Positions 21,092 to 26,041 of a stretch of 26,041 bases of DNA are shown one piece after another. Position 1 is the stretch's first letter, and each line of letters begins with the position of its first letter. Source of the stretch: an uncultured Bacteroidales bacterium (GTDB lineage Bacteria > Bacteroidota > Bacteroidia > Bacteroidales > UBA932). Made by a program: the position numbers and the translations under genes. The stretch covers positions 1 through 26,041 of the forward strand of contig CAKVDS010000036.1 in NCBI GenBank assembly GCA_934726455.1. The letters run 5' to 3'. A model generated the notes under the pieces. The model saw only the letters and a list, made by a program, of their open reading frames with translations. It was not told where the DNA came from and did not search any database.

Positions 21092-21286
21092 ATGATTATC
21101 GTACCAGTAAAGGAAGGAGAGAACATCGAAAGGGCTCTCAAGAAATTCAAGAGGAAGTTCGAGAAGACCGGAGCTATCCGTGAGCTTCGCGCACGCAAGA
21201 ATTTCGAGAAGCCGTCAGAGAAGCGCCGCATCGCAAGGGCGAAGGCCATCTACGTTCAGCATCTCCGTCTCGAAGACGAGCAGTAG
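21092..21286 (+). CDS. rpsU: 30S ribosomal protein S21 (bS21)
   Basis: A 64-residue basic small-subunit protein beginning MIIVPVKEGENIERALKKFK, with the family pattern KFEKTGAIRELRARKNFEKPSEKRR. It binds near the 3' end of 16S rRNA. The strong Shine-Dalgarno sequence before it suggests that its own level, through exposure of the anti-Shine-Dalgarno, controls its translation. It is monocistronic with its own promoter and a downstream hairpin. Confidence 0.97.
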   Translation: MIIVPVKEGENIERALKKFKRKFEKTGAIRELRARKNFEKPSEKRRIARAKAIYVQHLRLEDEQ

Positions 21287-21362
21287 TTCATAGCGGCGTG
21301 TCTCACCGGAGCATCTCCGCCCTGAGACAGACGATCATTTCCATCACCATTGAGTGATATTG

Positions 21363-21393
21363 AAGCGGCAGGCCATTAAGGTCTGCCGCTTTT
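21363..21393. terminator. Bidirectional terminator between rpsU and the acyltransferase gene
   Basis: AAGCGGCAGGCC, 5-nt loop, GGTCTGCCGCTT: a 12-bp stem with one G-T pair, followed on the plus strand by TTTT and preceded by an A-pair only on the minus side. It serves rpsU well and the converging acyltransferase gene more weakly. Confidence 0.75.
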
Positions 21394-21398
21394 GCATT

Positions 21399-22529
21399 CT
21401 ACCTGATACCGAAAACGCACCAGCGCAGCACCGGTATTCGGCGGAGCAGTTCATACAGGAGCACACTCCCGGCTGCCGTCCCGGCGAGGGCAAGGCAATA
21501 GATGCTCCAAACCGGCAAGCCGGAACTCTTGAGCACAAAGCACAGTCCGGTACAAACCGTCATGTGGACGATATACAAGCCGAAACTGCTGCGTGTCAGA
21601 TAGTCCGCCACAGGGGAAGCCCTGTCGGCCCATCTTTTATAGCATCCGAACATCGCAAGCGTGGCGACCCAGGCATAGAGGTTGGTCCAGACGCTCTGCA
21701 GGCAGGACGGAGAAGTATAGTCAGTGCCGAAATAGTGCAGGGTGTACAAGACAGCTCCGGCAACGGCGGCGACGAGAAGAGGCAGGCTGATTTCAGAGAG
21801 CAGCCTCTGCACCCTTTCATCTGAAAATATGAAATAGCCGAGCAGGAACGGGACGATATAGAACGCCGGGCGGTACAGGTTCAGCAGGCCTTGAGCGGTG
21901 GAAGGCGAATCAATCTGACTCTGCGCGGCACCCCACAGCAGCAGGAAGCCGCCGACAATAAGAGCGAGTCCAGAAGCCAGCTTGCGGCCGGATGTGGCGT
22001 GCCTGCCCACTGGAACGGCATCAGCGCAATCGGCGGACGGACCAGAAGCGGCACCGTGGTCTTTCACCTGAAAAATCCGGAAAAGCATAGCCGCCAGAAG
22101 CGAGTACAGCCACAGAAGCTGAATGAACCACAGCGGCCCGACCCCGCTGAGCACCATGGCCGGATAACGGGCGAACGACGGAATCGAATCCCACGCCCCG
22201 GCAATCCTGGTGTTGAAGCAGCCGAGTATCCACTGGAACACGAACAGCCCGACCGTAGACGGCACCAGAAGTTTGACTGTTCGGCTACGGACAAACTCCC
22301 CCGGGCCTTTTGAAGCCAGAGCATATCGGCTGCATACCCCGGAAACCAGAAACAGCGCCACCATGAACCAAGGATAGAGGACATACAGTATGATGTCCTG
22401 ATACTGTACATCAGCAAAAGACCCCACCCCGCCGAACACGCCCTCCGCATTGAAATTGTAGAAGACATGATAGACGAGCACCATCAGAACCACGCTCCAG
22501 CGCAGATTGTCAAGAAAATGTTTTCTCAT
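21399..22529 (-). CDS. Membrane acyltransferase, acyltransferase-3 family
   Basis: A 376-residue polytopic inner-membrane protein with about ten hydrophobic segments. The N-terminal signature R10-x10-H21 (DNLRWSVVLMVLVYHVFY) is the acyltransferase-3 motif, and ALFLVSGVCSRYAL and GPLWFIQLLWLYS are typical of the fold. Such enzymes acetylate or acylate sugars, polysaccharides or lipids at the envelope. No glycan-synthesis genes are nearby, so the acceptor is unknown. The ATG at 22529 is preferred over an upstream in-frame start because the promoter -7 box lies at 22557-22564. Confidence 0.9.
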   Translation of the reverse strand: MRKHFLDNLRWSVVLMVLVYHVFYNFNAEGVFGGVGSFADVQYQDIILYVLYPWFMVALFLVSGVCSRYALASKGPGEFVRSRTVKLLVPSTVGLFVFQWILGCFNTRIAGAWDSIPSFARYPAMVLSGVGPLWFIQLLWLYSLLAAMLFRIFQVKDHGAASGPSADCADAVPVGRHATSGRKLASGLALIVGGFLLLWGAAQSQIDSPSTAQGLLNLYRPAFYIVPFLLGYFIFSDERVQRLLSEISLPLLVAAVAGAVLYTLHYFGTDYTSPSCLQSVWTNLYAWVATLAMFGCYKRWADRASPVADYLTRSSFGLYIVHMTVCTGLCFVLKSSGLPVWSIYCLALAGTAAGSVLLYELLRRIPVLRWCVFGIR

Positions 22530-22556
22530 CAGTGTATTAGTATAGTAATATGGACG

Positions 22557-22588
22557 CAAAGTTATGATTTTTTCGGACAAAGTCCAAA
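22557..22588 (-). promoter_or_regulatory. Promoter of the acyltransferase gene
   Basis: Minus strand: TTTG (22588-22585), 20-nt spacer, TAACTTTG (22564-22557). The implied leader is about 20 nt. Confidence 0.75.
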
Positions 22589-22592
22589 AAAA
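22568..22592. repeat. 25-bp near-perfect palindrome in the divergent promoter region
   Basis: Six T, C, GGAC, AAA, GTCC, A, six A: symmetric except for one C/A position. It covers the -33 box of the acyltransferase promoter and abuts the -33 box of the opposite promoter, so it is well placed to be a shared operator. Confidence 0.45.
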
Positions 22593-22622
22593 TTTGGTAA
22601 AGTGCTTATATATATATATTTA
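22593..22622 (+). promoter_or_regulatory. Probable promoter for the small-peptide / lipoprotein operon
   Basis: TTTG (22593-22596), 18-nt spacer, TATATTTA (22615-22622), one base from TAnnTTTG. The leader to the peptide gene would be about 190 nt. That leader carries ACACAATGTGT (22669-22679) and the perfect palindrome GGTCAATTGACC (22727-22738), and no other gene. Confidence 0.45.
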
Positions 22623-22726
22623 CGTCCGCTTTTTCCGCACAGAGTACAAGCAGAAAAGCAGGCATATAACACAATGTGTCAATTGTTTACAATCCCCTGC
22701 CAACAAAACGGCGGGCCGGTTTGCGT

Positions 22727-22738
22727 GGTCAATTGACC
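22727..22738. repeat. 12-bp perfect palindrome in the leader of the surface-protein operon
   Basis: GGTCAATTGACC is its own reverse complement. A related TCAATTG occurs 50 bp upstream next to ACACAATGTGT. Both lie between the probable promoter and the small peptide gene. Operator function is only a possibility. Confidence 0.35.
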
Positions 22739-22821
22739 CTGTCCCGGCATCGTATTATCTGCCTATCAGAATTAACTATTTACAGCCGGACCGGGGCAGC
22801 CGGCACAAGTCCATCATCTTT

Positions 22822-22962
22822 ATGAAGGCAAACAGCGAAAAACAGGCACAGCCCTATGTAAAACCGGAAGTCGAGCTGATCGACATCAATCCCGCCGGGG
22901 TCATCTGTATGAGCGGGGGAACAACAGGGCAAAATCCTGATGCACCTTATTATCCTTACTAA
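22822..22962 (+). CDS. 46-residue peptide with KPEVELIDI...GVICxSG pattern
   Basis: A small ORF from ATG 22822 starting MKANSEKQAQPYVKPEVELI, with GVICMSGG in the middle and the Tyr/Pro-rich end DAPYYPY. I recall many Bacteroidales short ORFs of similar layout: a Lys/Tyr-rich start, P.VE(L/V), a hydrophobic stretch with a single Cys followed by Ser-Gly, and a polar end. They are mostly unnamed. It has no signal peptide. It ends 14 nt before the large lipoprotein gene, so the two are almost certainly co-transcribed. Possible roles: a secreted or modified peptide, a leader or regulatory peptide for the surface protein. None is proven. Confidence 0.65.
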   Translation: MKANSEKQAQPYVKPEVELIDINPAGVICMSGGTTGQNPDAPYYPY

Positions 22963-22976
22963 TTCACAGCAGCACA

Positions 22977-25517
22977 ATGAAAAAACAAGTTTTAGCAATC
23001 ACCGGCGCAATAGCCGCATTGGCAGGGTGTACGTCCACCCTTGAGCCGACAGCAAAGCCTGAGGGCGAGGGCATTTTCGCCACCATCGAGCAGCCTGCCC
23101 TGCCCCTCCAGACCAAAACCCTCAACTGGGAAAACGACGCCCTCAAGTTCACTTGGGGGTCAAGCGAGGACGTGATCGTATTCGGAAGGGAGGGCAACAA
23201 CGGAAAGGCAGACGCGGCACTCCTGCGCACATTGACATCCGGAGCCGCATCCTCCAAACTCGAGAGCAAGGGATTCCAGCTTATGGATGGGATAAACTAC
23301 TATGCTTTCATCCCGGCAAACAATTTCAACATTACAACAGACTTCACCTTTATTCCGCTGACATTCGAAGGTCAAAGGCAGACTGCCAACAACAGCGCAT
23401 CGCATATGAAAGCCTTCGACTATGCCTGCGCAACGGCAACTAAGGAGGACGGCTCAAACAGCCTCGAATTCAACCTCAAGAATCAAGTGGCATGGATAGT
23501 GGTGGAGCACCTCTTCACGGAAGAGACAAAGGGCGTGACCTCAATCGCCCTGTCAACTGAAGATGCGCTCTTCACAACTACCTGCTACCTTGACGTTACC
23601 ACATCGACCCTCAAGTCCAACAAGTACAGTTCTGCTCTGACCCTGAATCTCGGAACCGCCAACGGCAGCGGACTCGACTTCGCCAAAGGCGAATACATGA
23701 GGGTATTCTTCACTACGGCACCTGTTGATCTGACGGGCAAGGAGCTCACCATCACGGCCAACAAGGCTGACGGCACATCCGTCCAGCTAATGAAAAAGAC
23801 TTCCTCAAACTGCAAGCTTGAGAAGAACTCGACCATGGTCATAAGGACAAGCGATGCCACTCCTGCTGCCACCGTCGCCACTCTTGACGGAAGGGAGTTC
23901 AGCAGCCTCGAAGATGCTATCGCGGCAGCGGAGCAGTACGGAAAGCAGTCTACCATCACTTTGGCAGGTGATGTCATAGGCTCTTTCACGATAACCAACC
24001 CGATGAGTAAAGGTAACGAAATCATTCTTGATCTCAACGGCCACAGCATCACCGCCGAAGGCGATAGCGAATGTGCAATAGTCGTCAAGCAAGGTGATGT
24101 CCGCCTCAAGAACGGGACCATCGAATCAAAGAAGTTCGTAGGAGTCAAATTTGACTCGCAGGCCAAAGGAGCAAAAATCTATCTGACCGACTGCACTGTG
24201 AAATCTGTTGACGGGGCGGTCTGCACAGGCACGGCTACAGGATGCAAGATTGAGATCAAAGGCGGCTTCTTCACCGCCACCAACGGTGCAGTTATCGCCG
24301 GCAACGGCAGTCTTAACTACAAGAAAGACGGCCAAGACACTGGAGAGCCCCGCGACAAAGGCAACACGATAATCATCTCTGCCAGCAATGGAAACGTTCC
24401 TGTATTCAACGGCTCTGTTGTTGATGCAGATGCCGTAGCCTGCGGCCTTTACTCCCCTTGGAAGGATAAGATCACCATCAATGCCGCCAAATTCAACATT
24501 GAGAACGGTGTCGGCATACTCAGCCGCGGCGGTCAGATCACCGTCAACGATGCTGAAATCAGCGTCACCGGCGGAGACCGCACAGGCAAAGTCGCCGACA
24601 GCAAAACGGACGTGCCTTGCAAGACGTTCTATAAGGACTCCAACTGCGGCTACCCTGACATAGAGAATGCGGATATAGACATCAAGGGCGGAAAGTATTC
24701 TGACGATTCCGGAAAGCCTTATGTGCCAGCAGACGGCTATTCTTATGAGTCTACTGGCGAAACACCGCTCGCCTACAAGGTTGTTACCAACGAGACGAGA
24801 CTCACCGAGGCGGTCTCTAATGTCGCGGAAAAAGCTATCGTCACCATCGATTATCATGTCTCCCTCAGAAATCAGCTGAAGATTCAGAAGGATTTCACCC
24901 TGACTCTGTTAGGTGGTACATCTAATAGTGCATATATAGAGGGTGACTGCAAATCCCCTGCGCTGCACTTCTGCCAAGATGGCGGCAATAACACCATCAA
25001 TGGGGAAGGTGTAATATACGGTGGTGACAACAGTGATGCTGCCATCCTCGTCAACGGCAAGGGACAGACACTCACCATAGACTGCAAAAATGAGAGCGAC
25101 CTCCAGATTACGGGCGGAAGTTCAAGTGATTTCGCTTCAGCTATCACAATCTGGGACGGCAAGCTGGTGATCAACAACGGCACATTCATCTCTGGAACCG
25201 ATGAGAGCGGCAACAACAGCCCTGCCATCTACCTTATGCCGATGGATCAATATGATGCTCCTGAGCTCGAAATCAACGGAGGAGTATTCAGTCCGGCACG
25301 GGATGGTGGAAGCGCCACGTTCCTCATCAACTGCTCTGATCCGGACATCGCAAGATGCAAAATCACCATCAAGGGCGGAACGTTTATCGGCTTCAACCCG
25401 GCAGCAAGCACCGCCGACAAGATCAACGGCGAGCCTGCCAACTGGGTAGCAGATGGATATGTGTCCGTAGAGGACTCAGAAAACCCAGGCACCTGGATTG
25501 TCCAGAAGAAAAATTAA
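22977..25517 (+). CDS. Surface lipoprotein: fimbrillin-like head plus two beta-helix modules
   Basis: An 846-residue lipoprotein with lipobox LAGC (Cys18) after MKKQVLAITGAIAA. Residues about 35-295 resemble the fimbrillin/Mfa-like fold (FTWGSSEDVIVFG, INYYAFIPANNFN, then YMRVFFTTAPVDLTGKELTI). From about 300 to the end it is rich in short beta-strand repeats with Gly-Asn turns, as in right-handed beta-helices. This part appears duplicated. One module begins REFSSLEDAIAAAEQYGKQS with LDLNGHSI and ends ADGYSYESTGETPLAYKV (about 588). The second begins NETRLTEAVSNVAEKA and ends ADGYVSVEDSENPGTWIV. No catalytic motif was recognised. It is probably displayed on the cell surface for adhesion or glycan binding. 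Confidence 0.85.
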   Translation: MKKQVLAITGAIAALAGCTSTLEPTAKPEGEGIFATIEQPALPLQTKTLNWENDALKFTWGSSEDVIVFGREGNNGKADAALLRTLTSGAASSKLESKGFQLMDGINYYAFIPANNFNITTDFTFIPLTFEGQRQTANNSASHMKAFDYACATATKEDGSNSLEFNLKNQVAWIVVEHLFTEETKGVTSIALSTEDALFTTTCYLDVTTSTLKSNKYSSALTLNLGTANGSGLDFAKGEYMRVFFTTAPVDLTGKELTITANKADGTSVQLMKKTSSNCKLEKNSTMVIRTSDATPAATVATLDGREFSSLEDAIAAAEQYGKQSTITLAGDVIGSFTITNPMSKGNEIILDLNGHSITAEGDSECAIVVKQGDVRLKNGTIESKKFVGVKFDSQAKGAKIYLTDCTVKSVDGAVCTGTATGCKIEIKGGFFTATNGAVIAGNGSLNYKKDGQDTGEPRDKGNTIIISASNGNVPVFNGSVVDADAVACGLYSPWKDKITINAAKFNIENGVGILSRGGQITVNDAEISVTGGDRTGKVADSKTDVPCKTFYKDSNCGYPDIENADIDIKGGKYSDDSGKPYVPADGYSYESTGETPLAYKVVTNETRLTEAVSNVAEKAIVTIDYHVSLRNQLKIQKDFTLTLLGGTSNSAYIEGDCKSPALHFCQDGGNNTINGEGVIYGGDNSDAAILVNGKGQTLTIDCKNESDLQITGGSSSDFASAITIWDGKLVINNGTFISGTDESGNNSPAIYLMPMDQYDAPELEINGGVFSPARDGGSATFLINCSDPDIARCKITIKGGTFIGFNPAASTADKINGEPANWVADGYVSVEDSENPGTWIVQKKN

Positions 25518-25556
25518 TCTATAATAATCAGAAAGCTAAGTTCTGACGCTCATACC

Positions 25557-25587
25557 GAAGCCGCCCCACCCGGAGCGGCTTCTTTGT
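25557..25587 (+). terminator. Intrinsic terminator of the lipoprotein operon
   Basis: GAAGCCGC, a 10-nt loop (CCCACCCGGA), GCGGCTTC, then TTTGTTT. It lies 40 nt after the lipoprotein stop codon. Confidence 0.85.
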
Positions 25588-25594
25588 TTACCCT

Positions 25595-25660
25595 GTTCAG
25601 CGGTAGGAGGGCACCTGCGATGCTTTTTTTGTTGAGCAGGTGCCCCTCCTACCGCTGAAC
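25595..25660. repeat. Long inverted repeat (24/25-bp arms, 17-nt loop)
   Basis: The left arm (25595-25618) starts GTTCAGCGGTAGGAGG and ends CACCTGC. The right arm (25636-25660) is its reverse complement with one extra C. The T-rich loop contains seven T. The arms carry the core GTAGGAG shared with the palindromes at 25803 and 25887. It lies directly after the terminator of the lipoprotein operon. Confidence 0.85.
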
Positions 25661-25760
25661 TCCACCTATCAAAAGATTTGTAAGCACACAGCCGTACACC
25701 TCGCACCAGCCGGAAAGCATTTGTCCGACCAAAGGCTGTTTCACCTGCGCACGGCAACGA

Positions 25761-25787
25761 TACCGGGGAAACCTTTGGCCTCCGGTA
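25761..25787. repeat. Short stem-loop TACCGGGG ... CCTCCGGTA
   Basis: An 8-bp stem with one bulged T and the 10-nt loop AAACCTTTGG, lying between the long inverted repeat and the pair of similar palindromes. It does not share their core sequence. Confidence 0.45.
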
Positions 25788-25802
25788 CAACGACGGCATA
25801 TT

Positions 25803-25840
25803 CAGGTAGGAGCCGATTTCTCAAAAAAGGCTCACACCTG
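25803..25840. repeat. Palindrome copy A (12-bp arms, 14-nt loop)
   Basis: CAGGTAGGAGCC, 14-nt A-rich loop, GGCTCACACCTG; two positions in the stem do not pair canonically. It is preceded by TATT, as is copy B. Same 12-14-12 plan as the palindrome at 25887. Confidence 0.75.
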
Positions 25841-25886
25841 ACACGGGCAACGGTCACAGAACGCATCCAGAGTATGGTGGCCTATT

Positions 25887-25924
25887 CAGGTGGGAGCGAA
25901 AATACCAAAAGGCGCTCCCACCTG
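25887..25924. repeat. Palindrome copy B (12-bp perfect arms, 14-nt loop)
   Basis: CAGGTGGGAGCG, 14-nt A-rich loop, CGCTCCCACCTG; all 12 positions pair. It starts 84 bp after copy A and shares TATTCAGGT(A/G)GGAGC with it. No T-run follows, so it is not a terminator. Confidence 0.8.
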
Positions 25925-26015
25925 TCTCTATCCCCACTGACACACTTTTCGCGTCTGATACAAGTGCTGCTCTCGTAAAAGTAGACACGGAGAGGTAGAA
26001 AAAGATTGAATGTTG

Positions 26016-26023
26016 TACATTTG
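26016..26023 (+). promoter_or_regulatory. -7-like box pointing out of the right edge
   Basis: TACATTTG matches TAnnTTTG, but no TTTG lies 19-20 nt upstream. If real, it serves a gene beyond the window. Confidence 0.3.
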
Positions 26024-26041
26024 TGCTTGTCACGGAAGTTG

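Larger units (their letters stand above)
25588..26041. other. Gene-free region with several palindromes
   Basis: About 450 bases without a credible gene. The open frames here (for example 25640-25978 plus) run through the hairpins, lack any recognisable domain and have no promoter. The region holds four clear stem-loops, listed separately, and a -7-like box near the right edge. Confidence 0.6.

Noticed and set aside
22605..22622. TATATATA run as a microsatellite or phase-variable tract
   Set aside because: It is short and interrupted and is better explained as the spacer and -7 box of a promoter.
25595..25924. CRISPR array
   Set aside because: The repeats are few, differ in length, are strongly palindromic and unevenly spaced, and no cas gene is present.
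25595..25924. Integron attC sites
   Set aside because: The flanks lack the paired core sites (RYYYAAC and GTTRRRY in the right order), and no integrase or cassette genes are visible.
22557..25924. Invertible promoter controlling the surface lipoprotein
   Set aside because: Long-spaced inverted repeats flanking a promoter were not found; the palindromes seen have short loops and lie downstream of the gene. No invertase is in the window.
25640..25978. 112-codon plus-strand frame in the palindrome region
   Set aside because: It starts inside one arm of the long inverted repeat and passes through the other palindromes, with low-complexity composition and no family resemblance.

Overview
The window reads as the chromosome of a member of the Bacteroidota, most likely Bacteroidales with a GC-rich genome (Alistipes-like or a relative). 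The evidence is the TAnnTTTG / TTTG promoter pattern in front of several genes, the general lack of Shine-Dalgarno sequences with a conspicuous exception at rpsU, two outer-membrane receptors of Bacteroidota type, a PnuC-type transporter under a TPP riboswitch, a fimbrillin-like lipoprotein, and a 29-residue bS22/mS38-like peptide. The genus is inference. No rRNA, tRNA, CRISPR array, transposase or phage gene was recognised.

Layout. 1-2051 (minus): HU-family protein, the bS22-like peptide, a terminator, then RNase G, which ends inside its own terminator hairpin. 2052-2227: divergent promoter region with a cluster of TGACA pentamers. 2228-4633 (plus): Lon protease. 4636-9255 (minus): a tightly packed five-gene string headed by a TPP riboswitch: thiamin-type TonB receptor, PnuC/PnuT transporter, coaD, a secreted thioredoxin-like protein and a small ribbon-helix-helix-like protein. 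9335-10003 (plus): ung. 10000-13407 (minus): PASTA-domain membrane protein, RluD-type pseudouridine synthase and apolipoprotein N-acyltransferase, with start/stop overlaps or 1-nt gaps. 13464-18895 (minus): rplU-rpmA, a terminator, serS, ruvC, and a large outer-membrane beta-barrel protein with a Gly/Pro-rich tail.

19053-20920 (plus): a P-loop ATPase translationally coupled (ATGA) to a class III sirtuin. It is followed by rpsU (bS21), whose near-perfect Shine-Dalgarno sequence is the recognised Bacteroidota exception. 21399-22529 (minus): membrane acyltransferase. 22822-25517 (plus): a 46-residue peptide gene and an 846-residue lipoprotein with a fimbrillin-like head and two beta-helix modules. 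25591-26041 has no credible gene but holds a set of palindromes; two have identical 12-14-12 architecture and three share a GT(A/G)GGAG core.

Most of the window is conserved housekeeping sequence. The parts most worth a second look are the ATPase-sirtuin pair, the small peptide plus beta-helix lipoprotein locus, the palindrome set after it, the rpsU Shine-Dalgarno, the rplU leader, and the reach of the TPP riboswitch into coaD and beyond.
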